A stretch of DNA of 64,000 nt from Nocardioides hwasunensis (GTDB taxonomy: Bacteria; Actinomycetota; Actinomycetes; Propionibacteriales; Nocardioidaceae): NCBI RefSeq assembly GCF_014779665.1, contig NZ_JACXYY010000006.1, positions 1 to 64,000 on the forward strand, in the 5' to 3' direction. A model generated the notes under the pieces. That model ran no database searches. It saw nothing but the letters and a program-made list of their open reading frames with translations, and was not told the DNA's origin. Of this stretch, positions 35,589 through 43,387 are shown piece by piece. Numbering within the stretch: the first letter of the stretch is position 1; every line of letters starts with the position of its first letter. Both the position numbers and the translations under genes were made by a program.

Positions 35589-35831
35589 TCATGAGAGGGC
35601 AGCCAGCTTCTCCTTGACCTGTGCCACGGACGGATTGGTGAGCGTGCTGCCGTCGGCGAAGAGCAGGGTCGGGACGGTCTGGTTGCCGCCGTTGGCCTGC
35701 TCGACGGTGAAGACGTGCTCGGGCTCGGCCTCGATGTCGACCATCGTGAACTCGATGCCCTCGCGGTCGAGCTGGCTCTTGAGGCGATGGCAGTAGCCGC
35801 ACCAGGGGGTGCTGAACATCGTGAAGGTCAT
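35589..35831 (-). CDS. mrx1: Mycoredoxin (glutaredoxin-like, CxxC)
   Basis: An 80-residue glutaredoxin-fold protein that reduces mycothiol mixed disulfides in actinobacteria. The active site is STPWCGYCHRLKSQL (CGYC at residues 11-14), with the cis-Pro segment QTVPTLLFADGSTLTNPS. It matches mycoredoxin-1 in length and active-site context. It is divergent from uvrD2, exactly as Rv3198A sits beside uvrD2 in M. tuberculosis. The start (35831) and the uvrD2 start are about 40 bp apart, so the promoters must overlap. Confidence 0.9.
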   Translation of the reverse strand: MTFTMFSTPWCGYCHRLKSQLDREGIEFTMVDIEAEPEHVFTVEQANGGNQTVPTLLFADGSTLTNPSVAQVKEKLAALS

Positions 35832-35872
35832 GGGAACCAGTGTCCCCTCTGCCGTCTAGGCTGAAGAAGTGG

Positions 35873-37957
35873 GTGGTGGACACCCTCTTCAACCACGATC
35901 TCGCAGGAGTTGTTCCGTTGCTCGAAGCGCTCGACCCCGAGCAGCGCCAGGTCGCCGAGGCGCTCCGCGGGCCGGTCCGGGTGCTGGCCGGCGCGGGCAC
36001 CGGCAAGACCCGCGCGGTCACCCACCGGATCGCCCACGGCGTCGCCGAGGGCGTCTACGCGCCGACCGAGGTGCTGGCGCTGTCCTTCACCACCCGCGCG
36101 GCCGGCGAGATGCGCGAGCGACTGCGGGCGCTGGGGGCCCCCGGCGTCCAGGCGCGCACGTTCCACTCCGCCGCGCTGCGCCAGCTGCGGTTCTTCTGGC
36201 CGCGGGTCCACCAGCGCGACCTGCCCGAGCTCACCGACTCCAAGCTCGGCATGATCGCCCTCGCCGCGCGCCGCCAGCGGCTGAGCGTCGACCAGGCGAC
36301 CCTGCGTGACCTCGCCAGCGAGATCGAGTGGGCCAAGGTCTCCAACGTCAGCCCCGACACCTACGCCGACCTCGCGCGGCGGCGCGGCCGGGCCGTCTCC
36401 GGGCTCGAGCCCGAGGTGGTCGCCCGCGCCTTCGACGCCTACGAGGAGGTCAAGCGCGGCCAGGGCCGCATGGACATGGAGGACGTCCTGCTCTTCGGCG
36501 CGGGGCTGCTGGCCGACAACGAGGCCGTCGCCGCACAGGTGCGCAGGCAGTACAAGTGGTTCGTCGTCGACGAGTTCCAAGACGTCTCGCCGCTCCAGCA
36601 CGCCCTGCTCGACCTGTGGCTCGGCGGTCGCGACGAGCTCTGCGTGGTGGGCGACCCGGCCCAGACGATCTACTCCTTCGCCGGCGCCGATGCCCGCTAC
36701 CTCCGTGAGTTCACCCAGAAGTTCCCAGCCGCGACCAGCGTCGAGCTGGTCCGCAACTACCGCTCCACGCCCGAGGTCGTGGCCGCCGCCAACACGCTCC
36801 TGGCCGGCACCTCGAGCAAGGGCGTCGACCTCGTCGCCCAGCGCCCCGCCGGTGCCCGCATCACCTACCGCGAGGCCGCCGACGAGGTGGCTGAGGCCGA
36901 TGCGGTCGCCGAGCGGATCGGCGCCCTCCGGGCGCAGGGCACGCCCGCGAGCCGGATGGCGGTGCTGCTGCGGATCAATGCCCAGTCCGAGCGGTTCGAG
37001 GAGGCGCTGGCCGCCCGCGGCCTGCCCTACGTCGTCCGCGGCGCCGCACGCTTCTTCGACCGTGCCGAGGTGCGCCAGGCGATCACCCTCGTCCGCGGCG
37101 CGGCTCGTGGGGGTGAGGCGCCCGGGCCGGTCGCCGAGTCGGTCCTGGCGGTCCTGTCGCAGATGGGACACACCACCGAGCCTCCCGAGGGCAGGGGAGA
37201 GGTGCGCAACCGCTGGGAGTCCCTCCAGGCGCTCGTCGACCTGGCCGCCGACTTCGGTCGCGAACGACCCCAGGCGAGCGTGGGCGACTTCGTCGACGAC
37301 CTCGACCGGCGGGCCAGCGAGCAGCACGCCCCCGTCGCCGACGCCGTCACCCTGGCCACCATCCACTCCGCCAAGGGCCTCGAGTGGGACGCGGTGTTCG
37401 TCGCCGGCATGCACGAGAAGATGATGCCGATCTCGCAGGCCAAGACGCCGACCGAGGTCGAGGAGGAGCGGCGCCTGCTCTACGTCGCGATGACCCGCGC
37501 GCGCGACGAGCTCAGCGTGTCGTGGGCGACCGCGCGCGAGCCCGGCGGCCGGCCCAACCGCGGCAGCTCACCCTTCCTGGCCACCCTCCTCGACGGCACG
37601 CCCGGCGTCTCGGCGAGCCACAGGGAGCGGAGCAAGCGCAACCGGGCCGCGATGCACTGCCGCGAGTGCGGCAAGCCCCTGTCGAACTCCCGCGAGAAGA
37701 AGACCGGGCGGTGCGCCGACTGCCCGGCGTCCTACGACGAGGCGCTCTTCGAGAAGCTGCGCGAGTGGCGGCTGGCGCGGGCGTCCGACGACAGCGTGCC
37801 GGCGTTCGTGGTCTTCACCGACGCGACGCTCCAGCTCATCGCCGAGCACGTCCCCACCGACGAGAGGGGCCTGCGCGCGATCAGCGGCGTCGGCCCGGGC
37901 AAGATCGCCAAGTACGGCGACGAGGTGCTCGCCCTGGTCGCCGCCGAGGCGTCCTGA
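35873..37957 (+). CDS. uvrD2: DNA helicase UvrD2 with HRDC domain
   Basis: A 694-residue SF1 helicase. Motifs are VRVLAGAGTGKTRAVTHRIA (Walker A), LSFTTRAAGEMRERL, KWFVVDEFQDVSPLQ (Walker B), VGDPAQTIYSFAGADARYL, LVRNYRSTPEVV, TIHSAKGLEWDAVFVAG and RLLYVAMTRARDEL. Distinctive UvrD2 features follow: a tetracysteine module (CRECGKPLSN ... GRCADC, about residues 605-630) and a C-terminal HRDC domain (VPAFVVFTDATLQLIAEHVP ... ISGVGPGKIAKYGDEVL). The exact start is uncertain: GTG 35873 after GAAGAA is used, with GTG 35876 and GTG 35840 as alternatives. Confidence 0.92.
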   Translation: MVDTLFNHDLAGVVPLLEALDPEQRQVAEALRGPVRVLAGAGTGKTRAVTHRIAHGVAEGVYAPTEVLALSFTTRAAGEMRERLRALGAPGVQARTFHSAALRQLRFFWPRVHQRDLPELTDSKLGMIALAARRQRLSVDQATLRDLASEIEWAKVSNVSPDTYADLARRRGRAVSGLEPEVVARAFDAYEEVKRGQGRMDMEDVLLFGAGLLADNEAVAAQVRRQYKWFVVDEFQDVSPLQHALLDLWLGGRDELCVVGDPAQTIYSFAGADARYLREFTQKFPAATSVELVRNYRSTPEVVAAANTLLAGTSSKGVDLVAQRPAGARITYREAADEVAEADAVAERIGALRAQGTPASRMAVLLRINAQSERFEEALAARGLPYVVRGAARFFDRAEVRQAITLVRGAARGGEAPGPVAESVLAVLSQMGHTTEPPEGRGEVRNRWESLQALVDLAADFGRERPQASVGDFVDDLDRRASEQHAPVADAVTLATIHSAKGLEWDAVFVAGMHEKMMPISQAKTPTEVEEERRLLYVAMTRARDELSVSWATAREPGGRPNRGSSPFLATLLDGTPGVSASHRERSKRNRAAMHCRECGKPLSNSREKKTGRCADCPASYDEALFEKLREWRLARASDDSVPAFVVFTDATLQLIAEHVPTDERGLRAISGVGPGKIAKYGDEVLALVAAEAS

Positions 37958-38010
37958 CCAGCCTCGAGAGCAAGGTCGAAAGAAATTTCCGGTAATACCC
38001 ATAAAATCGT

Positions 38011-38040
38011 TTGCCCCTGACACGAGTCGCGGTCTAACGT
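38011..38040 (+). promoter_or_regulatory. Candidate whiB7 leader promoter
   Basis: TTGCCC (38011-38016) and TAACGT (38035-38040) give a sigma-A-type -35/-10 pair with an 18-bp spacer. Directly upstream is an unusually AT-rich block for this genome (37979-38010, including AAAGAAATTT and CATAAAATCG). WhiB7-autoregulated promoters are known to carry an AT-rich element just upstream of the -35, bound by the protein's AT-hook, so this placement fits. Transcription would start near 38047, about 68 nt before the upstream ORF. Confidence 0.6.
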
Positions 38041-38114
38041 TCCTCTCACAACCGCACGCGCACTCAGATCGCTGACAACGATCCGCGCCCGACGCCCCGA
38101 AGGAGGTGGCCAGC

Positions 38115-38300
38115 ATGGAGAACTACACGAAGACGATGACGGCTTGGACGCCGTCCTTCGGCATGTCCACCCTCGGTCGCCCCTGCGCTCACGTGCGCGC
38201 ACTCGGTGCCGTTCGGCTGGCTGTCCAGGGCGACGCCGCCGCCATCGTGCGCATCAAGGGCGATTTCCCGGGTTCACCTGCCTGGAGTCCGTCGAGCTAG
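38115..38300 (+). CDS. whiB7 upstream ORF (leader peptide)
   Basis: A 61-codon reading frame with an excellent ribosome site (AGGAGG 38101-38106, 8 nt before ATG). The peptide starts MENYTKTMTAWTPSFGMSTL and ends PGSPAWSPSS before TAG 38298-38300. Known whiB7 leaders contain a uORF whose slow translation under ribosome stress prevents early termination. The 3' end of this uORF (38280-38287) can pair with the 5' arm of the terminator, so its translation state can control the switch. The peptide product itself is probably not functional. Confidence 0.7.
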   Translation: MENYTKTMTAWTPSFGMSTLGRPCAHVRALGAVRLAVQGDAAAIVRIKGDFPGSPAWSPSS

Positions 38301-38326
38301 GTCACTCACCAGCATCGGCAGCCTCC

Positions 38327-38369
38327 AGGCCGCGGAACCCGAACCCCGGGATCCGCGGCCTTTCTGTTT
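38327..38369 (+). terminator. Intrinsic terminator (attenuator) in whiB7 leader
   Basis: AGGCCGCGGA (38327-38336) and TCCGCGGCCT (38352-38361) form a perfect 10-bp GC-rich stem with a 15-nt loop, followed directly by TTTCTGTTTGT. It lies after the uORF and 51 bp before the whiB7 start, where only attenuation makes sense. The 5' arm overlaps CTCCAGGC (38323-38330), which can instead pair with GCCTGGAG (38280-38287). Confidence 0.85.
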
Positions 38370-38419
38370 GTCCAGCGTCATCAAACCCGCGATCAGGTCA
38401 TCGAGTAGGAGGTGAACAC

Positions 38420-38803
38420 ATGACCATCAGCGTTCTCGACCGCAACCGAGCTGCCGACGTGAAGTCCCCGATGGAGGCCCAGGCCCCCCTCGGAGCCCTG
38501 CACGACGCAGCCGCCGGAGTGGATGAGGAGTTGCTGCCCTGCCGCGTCTTCGACGCAGAGCTGTGGTTTGCCGAGTCCCCCGCGGACGTGGAGCACGCCA
38601 AGGCGCTCTGCATCGACTGCCCCGTGCAGGCGCTGTGCCTCGACGGAGCCCTCGAGCGGCGTGAGCCGTGGGGCGTCTGGGGAGGCGAGCTCTTCCTCCA
38701 GGGCGTGGTGATCCCGCGCAAGCGGCCGCGAGGCCGGCCCCGCAAGTCCGAGCAGGTCGCCGCACAGGCCGAGCAGGACCGGAAGGGCGGGGCCGCCGCG
38801 TAG
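38420..38803 (+). CDS. whiB7: WhiB7-type transcriptional regulator
   Basis: A 127-residue Fe-S redox-responsive activator of intrinsic antibiotic-resistance genes. The four cluster cysteines are in LLPCRVFDAE, ALCIDCPVQALCLDG (C...C..C.....C). The turn motif is EPWGVWGGELF, and the C-terminal AT-hook RPRGRPRKSEQ, which distinguishes WhiB7 from other Wbl proteins, is present. AGGAGGT (38407-38413) is 6 nt before ATG 38420. It is positioned after uvrD2 as in mycobacteria. Expression is predicted to depend on the attenuator leader at 38011-38369. Confidence 0.93.
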   Translation: MTISVLDRNRAADVKSPMEAQAPLGALHDAAAGVDEELLPCRVFDAELWFAESPADVEHAKALCIDCPVQALCLDGALERREPWGVWGGELFLQGVVIPRKRPRGRPRKSEQVAAQAEQDRKGGAAA

Positions 38804-38885
38804 GCGTCACCGCGAACTCAACTCCACCTCGAGGAAACACAGGAAAACAACACCCATGAAGACCTACCGAAACGGAAGCACCGAC

Positions 38886-39050
38886 ATGAATCTCATGCAT
38901 GAGGAACTCGCACGCGCGCAAATGTCCGCGCGCCTGGGAGAGGCGCATCACCTGCGACGGGGCCACCAGCTGGCGCTCGCCCGTCGGATGAGCCGCAAGG
39001 CCGAGCAGGCCGCGGCACAGGCGCGTCTCGCTCTCGCCCGCGCGCTCTGA
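38886..39050 (+). CDS. Small helical basic protein of unknown function
   Basis: A 54-residue protein, MNLMHEELARAQMSARLGEA then a long Arg/Ala-rich helix to the end. It has no cysteines or membrane segment. ATG 38886 is chosen for the GGAAG 7 nt upstream; ATG 38856 would add 10 residues. Similar short amphipathic proteins are common in actinobacteria. Located 82 nt after whiB7, it could be cotranscribed. The function is unknown. Confidence 0.6.
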   Translation: MNLMHEELARAQMSARLGEAHHLRRGHQLALARRMSRKAEQAAAQARLALARAL

Positions 39051-39051
39051 C

Positions 39052-39074
39052 CTTCTGGGGCAGGTCCCCAGAAG
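39052..39074 (+). terminator. Hairpin after small helical protein gene
   Basis: CTTCTGGGG (39052-39060) and CCCCAGAAG (39066-39074) form a perfect 9-bp stem with loop CAGGT, one base after the stop of the preceding gene. A short CCCTCACCC follows rather than a U-run. Confidence 0.55.
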
Positions 39075-39106
39075 CCCTCACCCTGATCGCGGGTGAGCAC
39101 CACACC

Positions 39107-39147
39107 ACGAGCCGGTACGTCGTCACCGTGACGACGTGCCGGCTCGT
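39107..39147. terminator. 20-bp near-perfect hairpin
   Basis: ACGAGCCGGTACGTCGTCAC (39107-39126) pairs with GTGACGACGTGCCGGCTCGT (39128-39147), with a single T-G wobble and almost no loop. It is a cruciform-like transcription end or insulator between the whiB7 group and the zinc-ribbon gene at 39190. Confidence 0.6.
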
Positions 39148-39189
39148 CGGCCATTTCGGGCTGGCACCCCGAGGGCTAGCCTCGAGGTC

Positions 39190-39357
39190 GTGAGCGAGCT
39201 CGTCACGTGCGACTTCTGCGGCGCCCAGGCCCCGGAGCCCGAGACCCTGACCTGGACCACCGCCGTCGAGCGCGGTCGCAAGCAGGTCTTCTGCGACGCC
39301 TGCTCGCGCACCCACCTGCGCGCGATGGAGAGCAAGCTCGACAGCGAGTGGTGGTGA
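39190..39357 (+). CDS. Small double-zinc-knuckle protein
   Basis: A 55-residue protein: VSELVTCDFCGAQAPEPETL, then QVFCDACSRTHLRAMESKLD and SEWW. The two CxxC pairs (residues 7-10 and 37-40) should bind one zinc. GTG 39190 is chosen because it directly precedes the first knuckle. Such proteins are conserved in actinobacteria without known function. It is convergent with the next gene, leaving a 10-nt gap. Confidence 0.7.
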   Translation: MSELVTCDFCGAQAPEPETLTWTTAVERGRKQVFCDACSRTHLRAMESKLDSEWW

Positions 39358-39367
39358 GCCCGCCGGC

Positions 39368-39853
39368 TCAGCCCGTCTCGAACCACGCGCACCCGCAGTA
39401 GGGGTGGCGCTGCCATCGCCGCAGGCGGGGCTGGGGCTCGTGGTCGAAGCGCCACGACGTCAGCCACGTGTGCGGCGACTCGCCCCGCACCCACGTGGCC
39501 ACGTCGCGCGCGACCGCACCGGCCGCCTGCACCAGCAGCGGCAGCGGCGCTCGATCCGAGACGGCAGGTTGGCCCTCGTCGAGCACGGAGGCCGCCACGC
39601 ACCGGGCGCACGGCCCGACCCCCGGCGCCACCCACGGGCCGACGTCGACGGCCCAGGGCCAGACGGCGACCAGCAGGTGGGGGAGCGAGGACACGCTCCA
39701 GTCGTCCACCGTCGGCGAGACGAGGCGACCGGAGCAGACCCCGATGCCCACGGGTGCCCCGGCGTCGATGACCACACCGGCGGCGGTCAGGGCGGCGGAG
39801 ACCGGTGCGCGCCACACGTCAGGACAGTCGAGCTGGGCTCTCACGGGCTGCAT
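39368..39853 (-). CDS. Short ThiF/TOMM-cyclodehydratase-like protein
   Basis: A 161-residue protein. VDVGPWVAPGVGPCARCVAA (about residues 67-86) and the terminal HPYCGCAWFETG resemble the C-terminal zinc-binding half of E1-like 'TOMM precursor leader peptide-binding' proteins, in which 'vGP.v.PG.tpC..C' and 'HP.C.C' cysteines bind zinc. The N-terminal ATP/adenylation region of full ThiF proteins is absent. There is no YcaO or precursor gene nearby. A comparable gene occurs near whiB7 in other actinobacteria, so it may have a separate role. Moderate confidence in the family, low in function. Confidence 0.55.
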   Translation of the reverse strand: MQPVRAQLDCPDVWRAPVSAALTAAGVVIDAGAPVGIGVCSGRLVSPTVDDWSVSSLPHLLVAVWPWAVDVGPWVAPGVGPCARCVAASVLDEGQPAVSDRAPLPLLVQAAGAVARDVATWVRGESPHTWLTSWRFDHEPQPRLRRWQRHPYCGCAWFETG

Positions 39854-39913
39854 GCCGCCGACGCTGCCACCGCGACGGCGTACGTGGGCCGTTGTCCACA
39901 GCCCGAAGCTGGA

Positions 39914-40375
39914 TCACCCGCTGGCGACGCCGATCGGCCGGATCCGCCCGCTCGCCTCCTCCGGTGGCGCGACGAGGAGGGACCGGGCGCGCTCGGCGAC
40001 GGCGTCGGGGAACGGCGCCGAGCTCCCGCCCACGACGTGCACGCCGAGGACCTCCTCGGTGGCGCGGAGCCGGTCCTCGACCCACAGCTCGTGCCAGATC
40101 CACAGGAGCTTGCCGCTCGCGCCGATGACCGTGGACCGCACCTCGAGGTCGGCGCCTGCGGAGACCTCGTCGAGGTAGCGCACGTGCGCCTCGACGGTGT
40201 AGAGCGAGGCGTCGCGCTCCGCGCGGTAGTCGGGCCCGATCCCGACCGCGTCCATGACGTTGTCGGTCCCGTGGCCGAAGACGAGGACGTAGTAGGGCTC
40301 GGAGAGGTGGCCGTTGTAGTCGATCCAGGCGTCCTGGACCGGCTCGCGCCAGACCAGCGGGTCGCGCTCGCTCAT
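39914..40375 (-). CDS. Hot-dog thioesterase (betainyl-CoA thioesterase candidate)
   Basis: A 153-residue 4HBT-type hot-dog protein: VWREPVQDAWIDYNGHLSEP, with the DxNGHL active-site region, then YVLVFGHGTD and SLYTVEAHVRYLDEVSAGAD. It lies 7 nt after an L-carnitine-dehydrogenase-like gene. In many bacteria this thioesterase is fused to or paired with carnitine dehydrogenase, where it hydrolyses betainyl-CoA produced by the BKACE enzyme. ATG 40375 avoids overlap with the upstream gene. Last gene of the operon. Confidence 0.8.
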   Translation of the reverse strand: MSERDPLVWREPVQDAWIDYNGHLSEPYYVLVFGHGTDNVMDAVGIGPDYRAERDASLYTVEAHVRYLDEVSAGADLEVRSTVIGASGKLLWIWHELWVEDRLRATEEVLGVHVVGGSSAPFPDAVAERARSLLVAPPEEASGRIRPIGVASG

Positions 40376-40382
40376 CGGCGAC

Positions 40383-41333
40383 TCACGCCCTGCCGAGGGC
40401 GCGGAGCACGGCGACGACGCCGCGGTCGCGCTCGGCGACGAGGTCGTCGATGCTCCTGCCGTCGGCCTCCCGCTCGCAGCCGTCGACGACGGCGTCACGG
40501 AGCTCGGGGGTGAGGTCGGCGGCGACCAGTCGGGTCCAGGGGGAGAGCAGCGAGGGGCCGAAGTGGTCGAGCATGTGCGCCATGCCGCCCTGCCCGCCCG
40601 CGAGGTGGAAGGTGAGCATCGGCCCGAAGACCGGCCAGCGCAGACCGGGGCCGTCGGTGATGGACAGGTCGATCTGCTCGACGGTGGCCTCCCCGGCCGC
40701 GACCATGTGCAGGGCCTCGCGCCACAGGGCCTCCTGGAGCCGGTTGGCGATGAACCCGGGCACCTCGTGGTCCATCGTGATCACCGACTTGCCGGCCAGC
40801 TTGAAGAACTCCGAGGTCCACGCCACGACCTCGTCCGAGGTGCTCGTGCCGCCGACCACCTCGACGAGCGGGATGAGGTAGGGCGGGTTGAACGGGTGGC
40901 CGACCACGGTGCGGTCGGGGTGGGCGCACTTGCCCTGCATGTCGCTCATCCCGTAGCCCGAGGTGGACGAGGAGATCACCACCCCCTCGGGGGTCGCGGC
41001 GTCGATGTCGGCGAGCAGCGTCCGCTTGAGCTCGAGGTCCTCGGGAGCGCTCTCCTGGACGAAGTCGGCCTGCGCGCACGCCACGGCGAGGTCGGGCTCG
41101 AAGGTGAGGTTGTCCAGGCTCGCCCCCTCGGCCAGGCCGAGCTCGGTCAGCGCGGGCCACGCCGCGCGGACGAGGTGGCGCAGCCGCTCCTCGCCGTCGG
41201 GCGCGGGATCCCACGCGACGACGTCGTAGCCACGGGCCAGGAAGTAGGCCACCCAGCCGCCGCCGATGACGCCGGCGCCGACGCAGACCACGGTGCGTAC
41301 GTCGGCAGGTGCGGGCCGAGACGAGGTGGCCAT
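40383..41333 (-). CDS. L-carnitine 3-dehydrogenase-like 3-hydroxyacyl dehydrogenase
   Basis: A 316-residue NAD-dependent dehydrogenase. The Rossmann motif is VVCVGAGVIGGGWVAYFLAR (residues 14-33), and ADFVQESAPEDLELK and GVVISSSTSGYGMSDMQ belong to the 3HCDH N-domain. The substrate-domain motif GHPFNPPYLIPLVEVVGG has the catalytic His, followed by VPGFIANRLQEALWREALHM. The SSTSGYG and MSDMQ features with the adjacent BKACE and thioesterase genes mark the carnitine dehydrogenase subgroup (L-carnitine to 3-dehydrocarnitine). Length matches the single-domain form. Confidence 0.82.
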   Translation of the reverse strand: MATSSRPAPADVRTVVCVGAGVIGGGWVAYFLARGYDVVAWDPAPDGEERLRHLVRAAWPALTELGLAEGASLDNLTFEPDLAVACAQADFVQESAPEDLELKRTLLADIDAATPEGVVISSSTSGYGMSDMQGKCAHPDRTVVGHPFNPPYLIPLVEVVGGTSTSDEVVAWTSEFFKLAGKSVITMDHEVPGFIANRLQEALWREALHMVAAGEATVEQIDLSITDGPGLRWPVFGPMLTFHLAGGQGGMAHMLDHFGPSLLSPWTRLVAADLTPELRDAVVDGCEREADGRSIDDLVAERDRGVVAVLRALGRA

Positions 41334-41334
41334 G

Positions 41335-42222
41335 TCAGGACCGCGCCTTCAGCTGGAGGATCTCGCGTCCCTCGTCCGGCGTGGCGACCTTCGCGCCCAT
41401 GTTCTCCACGATGGCCCGCGCCCGTTCGACCAGCTGCGCGTTGGTCGCCTTGACGCCCTTGGACAGGTAGAGGTTGTCCTCGAGACCGACACGGACGTGG
41501 CCACCGAGCAGGACCGACTGGGCCACCCACGGCATCTGCATCGGACCGAGCGCGAACGACGCCCACACCGCGCCCTCCGGGATCCGCGCGACCATCGCGG
41601 CGAGCGTGGCCGGGTCGGCCGGGGCGCCGTAGGGGATGCCCATGCAGAGCTGGTACATCGCGGGGGCGTCGATCAGACCCTCCTCGACCAGGGTGTTGGC
41701 GAACCACAGGTGGCCGGTGTCGAAGATCTCCATCTCGACGCGCACGCCGAGCTCCTGGATCCGCTTCGCACCCTCGCGGAGCATGTCGGGGGTGCTGACG
41801 TAGACCAGGCTGCCCTCGCCGAAGTTGAGGCTGCCGCAGTCGAGGGTGCAGATGTCGGGGAGCAGCTCCTCGACGTGGGGGAGCCGGTCCACCCCGCGCA
41901 CCAGGTCCGTGCCCTCGACGAACGTGGTCGGGTCCGTCGGGTCGAGCACCAGGTCGCCGCCCATCCCGGCCGTGGTGTTGATGATGACGTCGACGTCGGA
42001 GGCGCGGATGCGTTCGACGACCTCGCGGTAGAGGGCCACGTCCCGCGAGCCGACGCCGGTCTCGGGGTCGCGGACGTGGATGTGGATGATCGTGGCGCCG
42101 GCGCGAGCCGCGGCGATCCCGGACTCCGCGATCTGCTCCGGGGTCACCGGCACGTGCTCGGAGCGCCCGACGGTGTCGCCGGCTCCGGTCAGGGCACAGG
42201 TGATCATCACGTTGCGGTTCAC
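41335..42222 (-). CDS. BKACE-family (DUF849) beta-keto acid cleavage enzyme
   Basis: A 295-residue TIM-barrel zinc enzyme that condenses a beta-keto acid with acetyl-CoA and cleaves it to a CoA ester plus acetoacetate. It shows [20 protein letters not shown], the zinc-ligand motif [20 protein letters not shown], and the C-terminal [20 protein letters not shown] with the conserved Glu. In this operon the likely substrate is 3-dehydrocarnitine, yielding betainyl-CoA. It ends one base before the dehydrogenase start. A GAAGGAG ribosome site precedes the ATG. Confidence 0.88.
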   Translation of the reverse strand: MNRNVMITCALTGAGDTVGRSEHVPVTPEQIAESGIAAARAGATIIHIHVRDPETGVGSRDVALYREVVERIRASDVDVIINTTAGMGGDLVLDPTDPTTFVEGTDLVRGVDRLPHVEELLPDICTLDCGSLNFGEGSLVYVSTPDMLREGAKRIQELGVRVEMEIFDTGHLWFANTLVEEGLIDAPAMYQLCMGIPYGAPADPATLAAMVARIPEGAVWASFALGPMQMPWVAQSVLLGGHVRVGLEDNLYLSKGVKATNAQLVERARAIVENMGAKVATPDEGREILQLKARS

Positions 42223-42247
42223 GAGAATTGCTCCTTCTGGTGGGGTT

Positions 42248-43381
42248 TCACTGGGGTGTCAGCTGGTCGAGGAGGGTGTGGATGCCGAGGTAGCTGAGGT
42301 CGCGGGCCTGGCGGTCGGCGAGGGCGTCGTCGTAGGGCCACAGCGAGGTCTTCACCACCACCGCACCGGTGGAGCGGTCGGCGGCGGCGAACTGGCCGCG
42401 GCTGCCGTCGGCGGTGACCCGGGCGCCGTCATCGTCGAGCGGCCACCAGTGCAGACCGAAGCCGGCGTGGGTGGTGATCGAGCTGGGCAGGCGACCGGTC
42501 GCGGTGAAGGCGTACGCCGCTCGCGCGGCGGCGTCGACCCAGCCGACGTCCAGCACGCGGGTGCCGTCGTGGGTGGTGCCGTCGACGGCGAGCAGCGCGA
42601 TCCTCGCCCAGTCGCGCGAGGTCGCGGCCAGTCCACCGCCGGCGAGCGCTGCGCCGTGACCGTCCACGGCGACGACCGCGTCGTGGGTGCAGCCGAGGTC
42701 GTGCCACAGCAGCGCCGCGTCGTCGGCGTACGAGCGTCCGGTGGCGCGCTCACGCACCCAGTCGAGCACCTGCGAGTCGGCGGTGTTGTAGACCCATCGA
42801 CGCCCGGGCGCGACGTCGGGACCGATGGTCCGCAGCAGCGCACGTGAGTCCCCGCCGTCGCCGAAGGCCGCGAGGAGGCGCGACGCCGGGCCCGCGGGAT
42901 CGCGGTGGTCCTCGACCCAGTCGACGCCGCTGGTCATGGTCAGCACGTCCTGGACCGTGGGACCGTCGTAGCCGGAGCCGCCCAGCTCCGGCACGTGGCT
43001 GGTCACCGGGTCGTCGAGGTGCAGCACGCCGTCGGTGACCGCCCGTCCGACCAGGTGCGCCAGCACCGACTTCGTCATCGAGGCGCCGAGGAACAGCGTG
43101 TCGCGGCCCAGCCCGTCGGCGTAGGACTCGTGCACGATCCGGTCCTGCTCGAGCACGAGCAGCGAGGTGGTCGACGTGGCCGCCTGCCACTCCTCGAGCG
43201 AGTGCATCCGCCCGGCGCCCGCCACCTCGACGGACAGCGGGCGCGGGGCTGCGGGCAGCTCACGACCACTGGGGGCCGGCACCACGACGTGGCGCCACCC
43301 CGGCTCGTGCTGGGGGTCGGTGAACCGCAGGCTCGAGAGCCGGGAGCCCTCGGCCGACCCCGCGGGTGAGGCGGTCGGCAT
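42248..43381 (-). CDS. Serine hydrolase, class-C beta-lactamase/NylB-like fold
   Basis: A 377-residue cytoplasmic protein (no signal peptide) with the SxxK motif in [19 protein letters not shown] (about residues 96-114) and a Tyr motif in [15 protein letters not shown] late HWWPLDD takes the place of the usual KTG region. This combination is that of esterase/amide-hydrolase members such as NylB and EstB rather than of resistance beta-lactamases. Its position between the ABC transporter and the carnitine genes suggests it removes an acyl or other group from the imported compound (for example an acylcarnitine). The substrate is inferred from context. Confidence 0.8.
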   Translation of the reverse strand: MPTASPAGSAEGSRLSSLRFTDPQHEPGWRHVVVPAPSGRELPAAPRPLSVEVAGAGRMHSLEEWQAATSTTSLLVLEQDRIVHESYADGLGRDTLFLGASMTKSVLAHLVGRAVTDGVLHLDDPVTSHVPELGGSGYDGPTVQDVLTMTSGVDWVEDHRDPAGPASRLLAAFGDGGDSRALLRTIGPDVAPGRRWVYNTADSQVLDWVRERATGRSYADDAALLWHDLGCTHDAVVAVDGHGAALAGGGLAATSRDWARIALLAVDGTTHDGTRVLDVGWVDAAARAAYAFTATGRLPSSITTHAGFGLHWWPLDDDGARVTADGSRGQFAAADRSTGAVVVKTSLWPYDDALADRQARDLSYLGIHTLLDQLTPQ

Positions 43382-43387
43382 GGGTGT

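Noticed and set aside
42248..43381. Antibiotic-resistance class-C beta-lactamase
   Set aside because: No signal peptide or KTG motif is present, and it is embedded in a catabolic operon. It reads as an esterase/amidase-type relative.
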